Source: Kastovskya adunca ATA6-11-RM4
Lineage (GTDB): Bacteria > Cyanobacteriota > Cyanobacteriia > Cyanobacteriales > Coleofasciculaceae
Assembly (NCBI GenBank): GCA_019359445.1
Contig: JAHHHJ010000005.1
Span: 186,001-250,000 of the forward strand
Direction: 5' to 3'
Length of the DNA: 64,000 bases
The notes below the pieces were generated by a model. The model did not search any database. It was not told the origin of the DNA and was given only the letters and a program-made list of their open reading frames with translations. Shown piece after piece: positions 54,733 to 64,000 of this stretch. Both the position numbers and the translations under genes were made by a program. The first letter of the stretch is position 1. Each line of letters starts with the position of its first letter.

Positions 54733-56166
54733 TCAATCGCTGAACTTAAGGCTTTCTTCGCTGTTGCCTTGGTGGACTGTTTTGACCCACTTCAACCGCT
54801 TAGGGCGGACGGAAATCCGTGCGGTGGTTCCTGCCATTACTAGCATCCAGTGGAGCATGTAAAAGGTGCCACGGAGGGTTTGTAAGCAGGTGATCAGAAA
54901 TTCTGCGGGACGCATTCTGGGATTCTCGCTGGTGCGGCGTATACCGATAAACATGCCCCAAGTCACCAAAGAGAGGAAGAGGGTGGTTAAAGGGCTGAAG
55001 ACGGGTAGGCGATGGCGAGAGATTGCCATTAACACATCTGGAATAGCAGCCGCAGGTAATAGGTACTGGATGAGCAGGAAGGTGAACAAATCTAGGCTTT
55101 TTAGCGTTCCCATACGGTTACTGGCAATCAGCCGCCAGTAGTCGAGGTAGCGTTGATAGCCACCTTCTGCCCAACGATTACGCTGATGCCAAAGTGCTAA
55201 AGCACGGGTGACACCTTCTTCTTCCACGGCTGGGAAGCTGAGAAAGCCGATATCCCAATGATCGAGATGCAGGCGTAAGGTTAAATCCAAGTCGTCGGTA
55301 ATCGTTTCTTCATTCCATCCCCCACAACTCTCTAGCGCCGAACGGCGGACAAACTGACCGTTACCGCGCAGTTCTCCAATTCCACCAACGGCAATGCGTT
55401 GCTGCTGAAAGTAGCTATCGACTGCCATTTCTGCCATTTGACCTTTTGTCCAAAAGTTCAAGGAGGCGTTGGCGATCGCTTTACGTACCTGTACCGCTCC
55501 GACTTGCGGATTTTCAAACAACGGCAGCACTCGCCGGAGCAAATCCTTCGGTACTGAGGCATCGGCATCAAACACCGCCACAAAATCCCCTTTGGTTAAG
55601 GGTAAAACTTGATTTAGTGCCCCAGATTTGCCACCTCCGGCATCAGCCCCACGGTGCAAGACCTTAAGTTGGTCGTACTCCTTAGCTAATCTGTTTAGTA
55701 CTTGTGGTGTTCGGTCGGTGCTGTAGTCATCAATCACCCAGAGTTCATACCGATTTTCTGGATAGTCCAACTCGCACAGCGTCCTGACCAATTTGCTAAT
55801 CACCGCTTCTTCATTTTTGGCGGATACCAGCAGCGAGACAAAGGGATAGTCGGCTTCTGTTGCTGCGGTTAAGGATGCTGGGGACTTCAACGGTTGAGCA
55901 AATAATATCCGTGTTGCCTGAATGCCCACCAGTGCGGTTAAGCTCCAAACTACCCAGGAACCCCAAGACAGCAGATGCAAAGCAATCGTACCGCCCCAGA
56001 CTAAGGTCAATGTCAAAGCCGCTTTGCGTCGGCGTCCTTCCAATCCTTGGAAAAAGTAGGCATTTTCAAAGTCCTCGTCGTCTGAGTCAGAAAAGTCAGA
56101 CAACAGAGAGCTAATCGGGTCAAGTTCGTTGTAAGAATCGTGTTCTGGCCAGGGGTTGTCCGGCAT
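54733..56166 (-). CDS. mgdA: Beta-monoglucosyldiacylglycerol synthase (GT2)
   Basis: A 477-aa membrane glycosyltransferase that makes monoglucosyldiacylglycerol, the precursor of the main thylakoid lipid MGDG. N-terminal NPWPEHDSYNELDPISSLLS is family-like, then SAKNEEAVISKL, DDYSTDRTP, DADASVP (DxD), DLDLTLRLH and QRNRWAEGGYQRYLDYW (Q-x-x-R-W). Several membrane segments flank the catalytic part. A processive GT2 of another function is less likely. Confidence 0.87.
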   Translation of the reverse strand: MPDNPWPEHDSYNELDPISSLLSDFSDSDDEDFENAYFFQGLEGRRRKAALTLTLVWGGTIALHLLSWGSWVVWSLTALVGIQATRILFAQPLKSPASLTAATEADYPFVSLLVSAKNEEAVISKLVRTLCELDYPENRYELWVIDDYSTDRTPQVLNRLAKEYDQLKVLHRGADAGGGKSGALNQVLPLTKGDFVAVFDADASVPKDLLRRVLPLFENPQVGAVQVRKAIANASLNFWTKGQMAEMAVDSYFQQQRIAVGGIGELRGNGQFVRRSALESCGGWNEETITDDLDLTLRLHLDHWDIGFLSFPAVEEEGVTRALALWHQRNRWAEGGYQRYLDYWRLIASNRMGTLKSLDLFTFLLIQYLLPAAAIPDVLMAISRHRLPVFSPLTTLFLSLVTWGMFIGIRRTSENPRMRPAEFLITCLQTLRGTFYMLHWMLVMAGTTARISVRPKRLKWVKTVHQGNSEESLKFSD

Positions 56167-56557
56167 AAGCTACTTGATTCACCCATCAATACTGATCAAC
56201 GCTTTTTAAGAAACCAGGAGTTCACGCAACACTAGACTGAGGATGATGGTGCCGCTACTTTTTCGCCTTTACAAATCGTTTGAGTTGTCAGGCTGGCTGT
56301 CGAGGTAGCTCTTCAGTACAGTAGTGGCTTTCATCCCCCAATGTCTTGGTGCAGATACCCTAGGGCGATCGCTGCCTTAGAGCGCTTACTAGCGCTGTTT
56401 TTCGGTGTAATCGCTCCTAGCTTCCTTTAAAAGCAAGTGCAGCCTTATTGTATCTGAGTTGCTTCAGGGACTGTTAAGCTTTTTATACTTAAAGCAGCTT
56501 TTCTTAAAAATCAAACAAAGATTTTTTTCAAAGATTAAAGGTGTTTGACTTTTGTAT
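56167..56557. other. Intergenic region upstream of the desaturase/dehydrogenase fusion
   Basis: About 390 bases between divergent genes. The final 70 bases are AT-rich and probably carry a promoter. Nothing else was recognised. Confidence 0.45.
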
Positions 56558-57847
56558 ATGGTGACTTCTTTGATAGCCACGGCAATTTGGGGTTTGGGTG
56601 CGATTCTCTGGGTAGAACTGGTGCGAGACTTCTATCACGTTTTGTCTCATTACTGGACACCTCTTTATCGCCTCCATTCCTGGCATCATCGGGTATTCCG
56701 TCCTGATTTAATGCCAGTGAGCGATCGCATTTATCGACAAGCCCACTGGCGGAATGATGTTCCTGAAGCCTTGGTGATGCTGCTGTTGAGTTTTGTCGTG
56801 TGGGGAATAGCCCATTTCCGGGCACCAGAACAGCAGTGGGTTGCCTTGACGGGTTCTCTCTACACTCTGACTTTTTTGATCAGTGCGATCGCGCGGGGAA
56901 GTGGTCTCAAGTGGATGGATGAAGCCACCGACTTAACCCATAGACCTGGATCTTTCCTGAACCCGCCCTCCCAATGGACTATTAATCGCACTTACCACTG
57001 GCGGCACCACTTTGACAATCAAAAAGCATATTATTGCGGTACGTTGACATTGGTAGACAAGTTTATGGGAACTGCACTTTCCCTGAAAGGAAAAACCGTC
57101 GCCGTTACTGGAGCATCCGGAACCTTAGGGAGGGAGCTACTGCTTGCCCTTCACAACCGAGGCGCAAAAGTTATTGCCCTCACCTCCAAAGACCAAAGTA
57201 TTGCCTTAACAGTCAAGGGTGAAAGCCTGACGATCAAAACGCTCTCCTGGCAAGTCGGCAAGGAATCAGATTTGGCAGTGCCGCTTGAGAAGGTTGATAT
57301 TTTAATTCTCAATCACGGCATTAATGTACATGAGGAGCGCACGGCAGAAGCGATCGCTAAATCCTACGAAGTCAACACCTTTTCCAGTTGGCGGCTGTTG
57401 GAACTCTTTCTCTCTACCGTCTGCACTAATGAAGATATTGCTCGCAAAGAAGTTTGGGTCAACACCTCAGAAGCGGAAGTCAATCCCGCCTTTAGCCCTT
57501 TATACGAGCTGAGCAAGCGGACACTGGGGGATTTAGTGACCCTACGGCGTCTTGATGCTCCCTGTGTCATTCGTAAGCTCATTCTCGGCCCCTTTAAGAG
57601 CAATCTCAATCCGGTGGGAGTGATGTCAGCCCCAAAGGTGGCGAAGCAAATCGTCAATCTTGCCACTCGCGATGTTCGTAACATCATCGTGACGATTAAT
57701 CCGCTGACCTTTATCACCTACCCCATCAAAGAATTTTGCCTCAGCACCTACTTCAAATTTTTTAGCCGTCGTCCAGACTGCGCTCAAACTCTCCCCACTC
57801 CGGAGACATCGGTAACAAAGGTAAGTCCTGCCTCAAAAGTGGGTTGA
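56558..57847 (+). CDS. Sterol-desaturase-like / short-chain dehydrogenase fusion
   Basis: A 429-aa protein. Residues 1-180 have hydrophobic segments and His-rich motifs (FYHVLSHYW, LHSWHHRVFR, TYHWRHHFDN) of the fatty acid hydroxylase/sterol desaturase superfamily, which binds di-iron. Residues 185-400 form an SDR domain with TGASGTLGRELLLAL and the active-site region PLYELSKRTLG (Y-x-x-x-K). Fusions of this sort occur in cyanobacteria; the substrate is unknown. The TTG at 56552 is an alternative start. Confidence 0.75.
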   Translation: MVTSLIATAIWGLGAILWVELVRDFYHVLSHYWTPLYRLHSWHHRVFRPDLMPVSDRIYRQAHWRNDVPEALVMLLLSFVVWGIAHFRAPEQQWVALTGSLYTLTFLISAIARGSGLKWMDEATDLTHRPGSFLNPPSQWTINRTYHWRHHFDNQKAYYCGTLTLVDKFMGTALSLKGKTVAVTGASGTLGRELLLALHNRGAKVIALTSKDQSIALTVKGESLTIKTLSWQVGKESDLAVPLEKVDILILNHGINVHEERTAEAIAKSYEVNTFSSWRLLELFLSTVCTNEDIARKEVWVNTSEAEVNPAFSPLYELSKRTLGDLVTLRRLDAPCVIRKLILGPFKSNLNPVGVMSAPKVAKQIVNLATRDVRNIIVTINPLTFITYPIKEFCLSTYFKFFSRRPDCAQTLPTPETSVTKVSPASKVG

Positions 57848-58200
57848 GCATTCTGATTTGAAAAAGGAACTGAGGATTAGTAATTGAGGGGTGGTAATTG
57901 GGAAAGATAAATCAGGGTAGGTTGAAAATAACTAGGTGAAAACCGATGTTGTTGGTAAAACCTGTCCTGACTACAGATCACGCGCGAGTGTATCTAGTTG
58001 AAACTAAACTAGATTCAACCCGTTGCTCCACCCGGCATAAATTGTTCAGCAAGAGCGGCTGTTTTTTCAGAAGAGCCTAAAATCACTGATAAGTTCATCT
58101 GGATTGACAGCCTCAACCTAAGCCGTTTTGTCTTACTGAACTTTCTGACCGGAGAGAGTTTTGTCTGCCCAATCAGCGGAAATTGAGGAATATACCAAGC
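57848..58200. other. Intergenic region upstream of the EbsA-like gene
   Basis: About 350 bases, with no gene. A 7-bp inverted repeat lies near 57993-58013. Promoter for ebsA-like probably here. Confidence 0.45.
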
Positions 58201-58575
58201 ATGTCTATTGAAAAACTTCAGCCTGCTGAAAAAGGAGCTGTCGGCGTTTATATGCCTTACTACCAAGGCGCAAAACGCAATATGTTACCCCTGGCAATTA
58301 GCCTCTACCAACAGGGATCTCTAGAGGGTCAGCGCCGTATCGAAGGGGGCGATAGCATTCCTTTTGTAGCGACCTGGTTTGTCTCGAACCTGCCAGCGGA
58401 GTTAACCCGCTGTCGGTTGCAGTTTGATGGAAATGCAGAACTGAGTTATGAGGTAACGCTGGCAAATTCTGAGTTTATTAATTACTTAATAGAAGTAATC
58501 ATGAACTTCAGGCGATCGCGTCTGACAGATTTTTCTCAAGGGTTTTACCGCCGGCTGTTACGCATTGATGATTAA
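58201..58575 (+). CDS. EbsA-like type IV pilus biogenesis protein
   Basis: A 124-aa soluble protein starting MSIEKLQPAEKGAVGVYMPY, then NMLPLAISLYQQGSLEGQR and a C-terminal RRSRLTDFSQGFYRRLL. Resembles EbsA, a cyanobacterial component of the pilus assembly complex, linked to biofilm self-suppression. The frame extends six codons upstream but the family Met is at 58201. Followed 34 nt later by the BioD-type gene. Confidence 0.75.
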   Translation: MSIEKLQPAEKGAVGVYMPYYQGAKRNMLPLAISLYQQGSLEGQRRIEGGDSIPFVATWFVSNLPAELTRCRLQFDGNAELSYEVTLANSEFINYLIEVIMNFRRSRLTDFSQGFYRRLLRIDD

Positions 58576-58609
58576 GCACTAGTTGAAATTCATAGGAGTG
58601 AACGGCGTG

Positions 58610-59695
58610 GTGAAATCTGCCAAATATTTGCTGGTTGGGTCAACACAAGCCTATAGCGGCAAATCAGCAACAATTTTAGGCATCGCTCATCAGCTAAAAG
58701 AAAAAGGAGTCGATGTCACCTACGGCAAACCCCTAGGAACTGGCCTAAATGTTAGTCAGCCAGAAGCGGTAGAAGCAGATGTTCGGTTCATGACAGATGC
58801 ACTTAAACTGTCGGAAGAGTCGGTGCGCCCTCCTCTACTGTCTCTGGATGCGGAGACAGTTGCCAAGCGCTTGCAGGGGGAAGACACCACTAAATACTGT
58901 TCCTTGCTAGAGCAGTATTATCCGACGCAGGACAGTGAGTTAGTGTTATTGGAAGGGCCGGGTAGTTTAGTAGAAGGCAGTCTGTTTGATTTGTCTTTGT
59001 TGCAGATAGCAGAGGTTGTGGATGCAGCAGTGTTGCTGGTTGCCCGCTTTCACCCAGTGTTTTTAACTGATGGATTGTTGTTTGCCAAGCAACATTTAGG
59101 CGATCGCTTACTGGGGGTATTAATCAATGACATCCCTAGCCAACAGATTGAAGCCGTACAAACAACGATGCAGCCGTTTCTGGAGCGCCAAGGCATTTCT
59201 ATTTTGGGAATGCTGCCGCGCAGTGCTTTGTTACGCAGTGTCAGCGTGCGGGAACTGGCACACCAACTACAAGCAGAAGTCCTTTGTCGCTCTGATCGAT
59301 TGGACTTGATGGTGGAAAGTTTGACGATTGGGGCAATGAATGTCAACTCAGCGCTGAAGTACTTCCGCAAAGCCACCAATATGGCAGTGGTAACGGGAGG
59401 CGATCGCACCGACATCCAACTTGCTGCTCTGGAAACCTCCACTCAGTGCCTTATCCTTACCGGACACCTACCACCGCAACCGTTCATTCTGCAACGTGCA
59501 GAAGATTTGGAAATTCCTATTTTGTCAGTGGATCTTGACACTCTGACAACGGTAGAAATCGTTGACCGTGCCTTTGGTCAGGTACGCCTGCAAGAACCGA
59601 TCAAGATGCAGTGTATCCAGCAACTTATGACTGAACACTTCGACATTGAGCGGTTAATGCACCAACTAGGGTTGGAACCAGCCATGACGGTGTAG
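58610..59695 (+). CDS. BioD-like/DRTGG-domain protein
   Basis: A 361-aa P-loop protein resembling the N-terminal half of long phosphotransacetylases. A P-loop [17 protein letters not shown] lies at the start, then a BioD-like core and a C-terminal DRTGG-type domain ([12 protein letters not shown]). The Pta catalytic domain is absent, so enzyme activity is unlikely. Family members in cyanobacteria are of unknown role; nucleotide sensing is plausible. GTG at 58610, or 58607, follows TAGGAGTGAAC and is a better start than the TTG at 58583. Confidence 0.75.
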   Translation: MKSAKYLLVGSTQAYSGKSATILGIAHQLKEKGVDVTYGKPLGTGLNVSQPEAVEADVRFMTDALKLSEESVRPPLLSLDAETVAKRLQGEDTTKYCSLLEQYYPTQDSELVLLEGPGSLVEGSLFDLSLLQIAEVVDAAVLLVARFHPVFLTDGLLFAKQHLGDRLLGVLINDIPSQQIEAVQTTMQPFLERQGISILGMLPRSALLRSVSVRELAHQLQAEVLCRSDRLDLMVESLTIGAMNVNSALKYFRKATNMAVVTGGDRTDIQLAALETSTQCLILTGHLPPQPFILQRAEDLEIPILSVDLDTLTTVEIVDRAFGQVRLQEPIKMQCIQQLMTEHFDIERLMHQLGLEPAMTV

Positions 59696-59699
59696 GAAA

Positions 59700-59865
59700 G
59701 TTGGGAGCAAGGGGAGCAGGGGAGCAGGGGAGCAGGGGAGCAGGGGAGCAGGGGAGCGGGGAGCAGGGGAGAGAAAGAGAACCAATAACCCCTTTCACCC
59801 TTCATACTTCACCCTTCATACTTCACCCTTCATACTTCATACTTTCTCCCCTACTCACCGACTCA
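59700..59865. repeat. Simple tandem repeats (GGGGAGCA and CACCCTTCATACTT units)
   Basis: At 59705-59775 GGGGAGCA-type octamers recur seven or eight times; at about 59798-59850 a 14-bp unit CACCCTTCATACTT recurs three to four times. Simple sequence repeats of this sort are frequent between genes in large cyanobacterial genomes. Confidence 0.85.
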
Positions 59866-59873
59866 GTTCATAG

Positions 59874-61808
59874 TTACGGTACATCGGAAAGATTACCATC
59901 AGGAAGATTACTGACTGAGCGTTGTAGGGATGACAGCGAACGGTTGTAGTTCAAAATTGCATTGAGTAGGTTAACTTGGGCGCGGGTTAGTTCTGTTTGG
60001 GTGGCAATCACGTCAGTCTGAGTTCCAACGCCTGCTTGGAAGCGTAAACGCGCTAGTCGCAGACTCTCTTCTGCCTGGGTGACGGCTAAAGAGGCAGTCT
60101 GAATATTTTCCTGATTAGCCTGTAAGTTGTAATAGGCTTGTTCCACGTCCAAACGGATTTGGTCGCGCTGGTCGGCAAAACGAGCTTCGGCGATCGCAAT
60201 ATTTTTTTCTTCCTGCCTCGCTCTTGCTCTCGCTGCGCCCCCATCAAAGAAGTTCCACAGTAGTCTTGCTCCCAGCCTGAAGCTATCCACTGGTCCGTTG
60301 TCGTCACTAATTAAGGCTTGAATGTTATAGCTAGAAAACACACTGGCTTGTGGTCTAGTAGCAGATAGGGCAATCTGCCGCTGTTGCTGGTTGATCTCTC
60401 GCTGGACTAACTGCTGCTCTAACTCCGCACGATTTCTGTAGGCAAGGACAATGCTCTCTTCAAGCGCCAGTTCCCAGACACCTGCAACTTCAATGGGATC
60501 TGCTGCTGTCACCTCAACGAACTGGGCGAGATTTAATGATTCTACAAGCTGACGGCGGGTAATTTGTAGTTGAGCTGAGGCGTTGGTCAAATCTTGCCTA
60601 TTATTGGCTAACTCAACCTGCGCCCGCAGGACGTCAAAGCGTGTTCCTAACCCTGCCTCTTCTAGTAGCTCTGCATCTCGAAGACTTCTAGCCGCTTCAC
60701 TTACCGACGCTTGGGCAATACGTACTTGTTCGTCGGATTGTTGCAAGTCGTAGTAATCATTGGAAACATCAAGGCGCAGTTGCTCAGAGAGCCGTTCCAC
60801 TTCCAACTGCTGCAAACGGACTCCTGCCTCAGCGGCGCGGATAGCTGCCGGACGCCGTCCTGCGGTATAGAGGTCATAGTTCAATTCCAACCCTGCACCT
60901 AAGGTTGTTCGCACTGAATCTTGGTCAGCCCCTACCCCGAATACTGGATCGATTTGTCCCAAGCTGGTACCGCTACCAGAATCAACTCGCGTGAGATCTA
61001 CACTGGTGCCAACGTCTGGGTATCGCTCGGCTTGGGCTTCTCGTAAGCTGAGACGAGCGCGCTCTAATGTCAGTTCGGCAACTTGTAAGTCTCGATTATT
61101 TCGCCGTGCCAGTTCCAGTGCTTGCTCTAAGGTAATAGGTTGGACAACTTCAACGTCTACCTCCTCCGGTATCGTAGGAAAGGCTAGAGGGTTAGAAGCC
61201 GGACTAAGCAACTCCAGCGATCCCGGTTCTACAGGAGCTACGGGTCTTGGGGTATCTTCAACGGCTGGCAATTGACTAACATTAGGCGTGCGGCGATCGC
61301 TTGGGTTACCTTGTCCAACGACAGCACCAGAGCGAGGTAAATCAGAAGGACGATCTGCCGCCGTCATCGATGTTGGCTCTGAGGGGTTTTCTCTATCTTG
61401 TTTTTTTACAGTCCGTTGTTGTTCTGGTTGATGCTCATTTGAGCTATCTTGGGTGTCCGCAGTAATTTTCTCTACCGCTGCTTGAGATTCCGCCGCTACC
61501 TCTAACGTCAGCTCAGCTTTGTTTTCCCTGAGACGACGGAGAATTTCCTCTGGTAATAATCGGGCATTGGCATTGAGCGTTTGGCGTTTGGGAAGAGGAA
61601 ACATCAAGGGGGAGACGCGATGAAAAGGAGAGTAAAGAATTCTCCTGATCTGCGCCTGTGTTCCTAAACTTTCCTCGTTTCCACCTTCATCTAAATTACC
61701 GGGATACTGCGCCTGCGATCGCAGAGTTTGTGAAGCACCGGGTTCTACAAAGTTGAAGGCGATCGCACTTGCGATACTGACAGCCAAGAAATGACGAAAA
61801 GTTGCCAT
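59874..61808 (-). CDS. TolC-family outer-membrane efflux protein
   Basis: A 644-aa protein of the TolC superfamily. From a Met at 61808 (the frame opens 21 codons earlier) the leader FRHFLAVSIASAIAFNFVEP is a signal peptide. A long Pro/Ser-rich linker (to about residue 250) precedes two TolC-type repeats, each with long coiled coils (ALELARRNNRDLQVAELTLERARLSL and similar), ending with LNAILNYNRSLSSL. It forms the exit duct for type I or RND pumps. Its position near padR and the adaptor gene suggests a tripartite system. Confidence 0.87.
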   Translation of the reverse strand: MATFRHFLAVSIASAIAFNFVEPGASQTLRSQAQYPGNLDEGGNEESLGTQAQIRRILYSPFHRVSPLMFPLPKRQTLNANARLLPEEILRRLRENKAELTLEVAAESQAAVEKITADTQDSSNEHQPEQQRTVKKQDRENPSEPTSMTAADRPSDLPRSGAVVGQGNPSDRRTPNVSQLPAVEDTPRPVAPVEPGSLELLSPASNPLAFPTIPEEVDVEVVQPITLEQALELARRNNRDLQVAELTLERARLSLREAQAERYPDVGTSVDLTRVDSGSGTSLGQIDPVFGVGADQDSVRTTLGAGLELNYDLYTAGRRPAAIRAAEAGVRLQQLEVERLSEQLRLDVSNDYYDLQQSDEQVRIAQASVSEAARSLRDAELLEEAGLGTRFDVLRAQVELANNRQDLTNASAQLQITRRQLVESLNLAQFVEVTAADPIEVAGVWELALEESIVLAYRNRAELEQQLVQREINQQQRQIALSATRPQASVFSSYNIQALISDDNGPVDSFRLGARLLWNFFDGGAARARARQEEKNIAIAEARFADQRDQIRLDVEQAYYNLQANQENIQTASLAVTQAEESLRLARLRFQAGVGTQTDVIATQTELTRAQVNLLNAILNYNRSLSSLQRSVSNLPDGNLSDVP

Positions 61809-61939
61809 AATTTTTGCAATTTGGTCTGTAGTCTCAGAAACCTTATCTCTAAAGCGCAATGTTTCAGCCACTTGTCACAATAGTGGTTAACTAGAAACCT
61901 TGGCAAATAAAAAAATCGTTAGATCGTTAGTCTAGGTTG

Positions 61940-62509
61940 TCATTGTCTAGTTGGCGGCTTGTTACTCGCCCCTTGCCCCTGAGCCGTCGAAGAAACTTTT
62001 TCCTCCCAAGAAAGCTGCTCTTGGAGCCAGGAAATCTCCGATTGGAGGACGCGGAAAAATCTTTGGCGGACGGCTTCTTGATAGTGATCGCTCATGAGCG
62101 GATGTTCGGCTTCCACACTTTCTAGGCGTAGCCGACAGACACTTAATCGCTGTTCTAGTAACTTCAATCGATTTGTCGGTTCCAAATGGCTGAAGAAAAA
62201 AAACTTAATTACAAAACGAGAGCGACTGTTAACCCAACTTTCATGGGGATGTTGTAGCATCTCTTGGTGCCACTGCTGACGCCCTTTTTCCGTAATCTGG
62301 TAAGTTTTCCGAGTTGGGCCTGCATTGTCCTCCTCAAGCACTGAGGTTGCCGTAATTGCCCCTTTTTCCTCTAAACGCTTTAATAACGGGTAAATTGCGC
62401 CATAGTTTACACTGATGCAACTACTCATAAAGAGTTCGAGTTGTTGCTTTAGGCGATAACCATGTAGGGGTTGACATTGCAGTAAACCTAAAGTAGCAAG
62501 TTCAAGCAT
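61940..62509 (-). CDS. PadR-family transcription regulator
   Basis: A 189-aa winged-helix regulator. The N-terminal LATLGLLQCQPLHGYRLKQQLE, SVNYGAIYPLLKRLEEKGAIT and YQITEKGRQQW are the PadR pattern; a helical C-terminal dimerisation domain follows (PadR subfamily 1). PadR repressors respond to phenolic or drug-like ligands and control efflux. Divergent from the adaptor gene at 62637, whose promoter it probably represses. Confidence 0.88.
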   Translation of the reverse strand: MLELATLGLLQCQPLHGYRLKQQLELFMSSCISVNYGAIYPLLKRLEEKGAITATSVLEEDNAGPTRKTYQITEKGRQQWHQEMLQHPHESWVNSRSRFVIKFFFFSHLEPTNRLKLLEQRLSVCRLRLESVEAEHPLMSDHYQEAVRQRFFRVLQSEISWLQEQLSWEEKVSSTAQGQGASNKPPTRQ

Positions 62510-62636
62510 TTATACCGGGCTGATATATTATCGAAATATATTATTATGTGTGTCCAGCTGGCAACAGTTTGATTAGAGTTCCGAACAGTAAAAGGCAACA
62601 GTTAAGCTATTAACTCTACTGACCGGGGAAAGTTCA

Positions 62637-63902
62637 ATGATTAAAGTTGGTGCTTTACCATCCGGCAAGTCGCTGGGTGCCACGCTTTTTCTTCTCATTC
62701 TCACAAGTGCCTGTAGTCGTGGCGAACCACCTCTAGGGGCGGGGGCCCCACAAGGTGTCCCCGTCAAACTGGCATCGGTGGAGACAACTACTGTAGAAGA
62801 ATCTTCCGAGTTTGTTGGTACCCTGGAAGCCGAGCAGTCGGTGGTGCTGCGACCGGAAACCGATGGGCGGGTCAGTCGCATCTATGTATCCTCTGGTAGT
62901 AATGTGGCGGAGGGAACGCCGATTTTGCAACTTCGCCCCGATAAAGGTCGAGCAGAAGTTGGGGGAGCGATCGCTAATGTCAGTGCAGCAAGAGCAGCAC
63001 GAGATAACTCCCAGGCACAACTGCGGGCGATTGAGGCAGAACGGGCAAGTGCCGTCGCCGATCTAGCATTGCAAAACGATCAGTATGGGCGAATTTCTCG
63101 GCTGGTATCGCAAGGAGCATTAGCAAGGCAACAACTTGACCAGGTTAGACGCGATCGCGATGCGGCTCGTGCTGCCCTCAATGCCACCGACCAGCGGATT
63201 CAGGCGGCGAGAGCCAGTTTAGATCAAGCAAACGCGACCCTCCAGCAATCTCAGGCAAATGCCGATCTCGCCAGAGAAGAGTTACAAGAAACCCAAGTCA
63301 CTGCCCCAATTGCTGGTGTGGTGGGAGATATTACCGCTGATATTGGAGATTACGTTAAGGCTGGGGACACTCTGACGACCATTATTCAGAACCAAGCGCT
63401 CAACTTACGCCTCGCGATTCCCGTTGAGCGATCGTCCCAACTGCGATCAGGACTTCCTGTACAGTTAGTGGGTTCTGACAATGAAGAACGCATGGCCACA
63501 GGTCGGATTAGCTTTGTTGCACCTCAAGTCAGTGCTGGTTCTCAATCAATTTTAGCGAAGGCAAATTTTCCTAATCCAGAAGGGCAGTTGCGTAGCGGTC
63601 AATTTGTCCGCGCCAAAATCATTTGGAATCGTCGTCCGAACAGTGTTGTCGTACCAACAACCGCCGTGATTTTTCAGGGTGAGGAACGCTATGTGTATGT
63701 GGCAGAAGACCCAGAAAAACTGGTGGCTCGTCGTCAGGTTGTGGAGTTGGGATTGATACAAGGCGATCGCGCCGAAGTCCAACAAGGGCTAAAAGGGGAC
63801 GAGAGGATTATTGTTTCTGGTACCCAAAAACTATCTGATGGGGCACCTATTCTCCCCCTTGAGGAGGAAGACAAAGTTAGTCAACAGTCTCAAAGTAAAT
63901 AG
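62637..63902 (+). CDS. RND efflux periplasmic adaptor lipoprotein
   Basis: A 421-aa membrane-fusion protein (HlyD/AcrA type). The lipobox leader LFLLILTSACS gives an anchor. Order: biotinyl-lipoyl domain (VLRPETDGRVSRIYVSSGSNV), a long coiled-coil hairpin, lipoyl second half (TAPIAGVVGDITADIGDYVKAGD), beta-barrel and membrane-proximal domain. It links an inner-membrane RND pump to TolC. The pump gene is expected just beyond the right edge. Divergent from padR with a 127-nt shared promoter region. Confidence 0.88.
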   Translation: MIKVGALPSGKSLGATLFLLILTSACSRGEPPLGAGAPQGVPVKLASVETTTVEESSEFVGTLEAEQSVVLRPETDGRVSRIYVSSGSNVAEGTPILQLRPDKGRAEVGGAIANVSAARAARDNSQAQLRAIEAERASAVADLALQNDQYGRISRLVSQGALARQQLDQVRRDRDAARAALNATDQRIQAARASLDQANATLQQSQANADLAREELQETQVTAPIAGVVGDITADIGDYVKAGDTLTTIIQNQALNLRLAIPVERSSQLRSGLPVQLVGSDNEERMATGRISFVAPQVSAGSQSILAKANFPNPEGQLRSGQFVRAKIIWNRRPNSVVVPTTAVIFQGEERYVYVAEDPEKLVARRQVVELGLIQGDRAEVQQGLKGDERIIVSGTQKLSDGAPILPLEEEDKVSQQSQSK

Positions 63903-64000
63903 ATTCCGCTCTTTTATCTCATCTCTACTTCCAACGGCAAAGGTTGGTTACTAGTCTTTATGGCAGCTTGAGGTAAAGTTGTTGGTTTTCAGTTTTTAGA
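63903..64000. other. End of window, non-coding
   Basis: 98 bases after the adaptor stop; nothing recognised before the window ends. Confidence 0.5.

Noticed and set aside
59700-59865. Short tandem repeats that might be an origin or array
   Set aside because: Simple-sequence units without spacers or DnaA-box-like motifs.

Overview
The window looks like a chromosomal segment of a cyanobacterium, probably a filamentous or otherwise large-genome one. Evidence seen in the sequence: the palindrome GCGATCGC (HIP1) recurs throughout, inside genes and between them. The gene set is also typically cyanobacterial: ycf35 and ycf46 homologues, a PAM68-type photosystem II assembly protein, the myxoxanthophyll genes cruF-cruG, a monoglucosyldiacylglycerol synthase, two DUF928 proteins, a PEP-CTERM protein and an EbsA-like pilus protein. 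The intergenic DNA holds palindromic and simple repeats. No prophage, CRISPR array, rRNA, intact tRNA or intact transposase gene was found. The species cannot be named from the sequence alone.

Region by region. 1-5.4 kb: a UbiG-like methyltransferase, a gap with a palindromic repeat and a 206-bp MITE-like element, an unknown protein, a HerA/DUF87-type ATPase and an HtrA-family protease. 5.4-12.7 kb: an O-antigen-ligase-like membrane protein, a PEP-CTERM protein interrupted by one in-frame TAG, two tandem paralogues of an unknown beta-rich protein with a strongly conserved non-coding block, and a CBS-domain histidine kinase carrying intergenic-type repeats inside its reading frame. 12.9-19.4 kb: an aminopropyltransferase of thermospermine-synthase type, a small conserved protein, a WD40 remnant, recF and a Ca2+-type P-ATPase. 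19.5-24.1 kb: a TpsB/ShlB outer-membrane transporter with an unusually long leader, and two DUF928 exported proteins. 24.3-32.3 kb: a transglutaminase-propeller protein, a small membrane protein, a PQQ-type sugar dehydrogenase lipoprotein, a repeat-rich acidic protein, hisA, a K+-channel-like protein, a DUF421 protein and a methyltransferase.

32.7-41.9 kb: an M1 aminopeptidase with HEAT-like repeats, a cyclase-fold protein, an ABC1-family kinase preceded by a possible structured leader RNA, small membrane proteins, a lipoprotein, an RTX-repeat protein with no evident start, a LuxR-type regulator with a degenerate receiver, and a ribbon-helix-helix/zinc-ribbon protein. 42-48.2 kb: ycf46-ycf35 with terminators, DAHP synthase, the rpsO-pam68 pair, ruvX and a GNAT protein. 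48.4-58 kb: cruF-cruG, RNase HI with an extra C-terminal domain, dnaX, mgdA and a desaturase/dehydrogenase fusion. 58.2-64 kb: ebsA-like, a BioD/DRTGG-type protein, then tolC, a padR regulator and a membrane-fusion adaptor laid out as a tripartite efflux locus whose inner-membrane pump probably lies beyond the right edge.

Working units that can be inferred: myxoxanthophyll glycoside synthesis (cruF-cruG, overlapping start and stop); photosystem/ribosome genes rpsO-pam68; an export locus (padR, adaptor, tolC); an outer-membrane/exported-protein locus (TpsB plus two DUF928 proteins, with no TpsA substrate gene nearby); and a surface-polysaccharide/PEP-CTERM locus that has been rearranged by duplication. 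The least explained signals are the leader structure upstream of the ABC1 kinase, the duplicated unknown-protein locus with its conserved non-coding hairpin, and the amber-interrupted PEP-CTERM gene.
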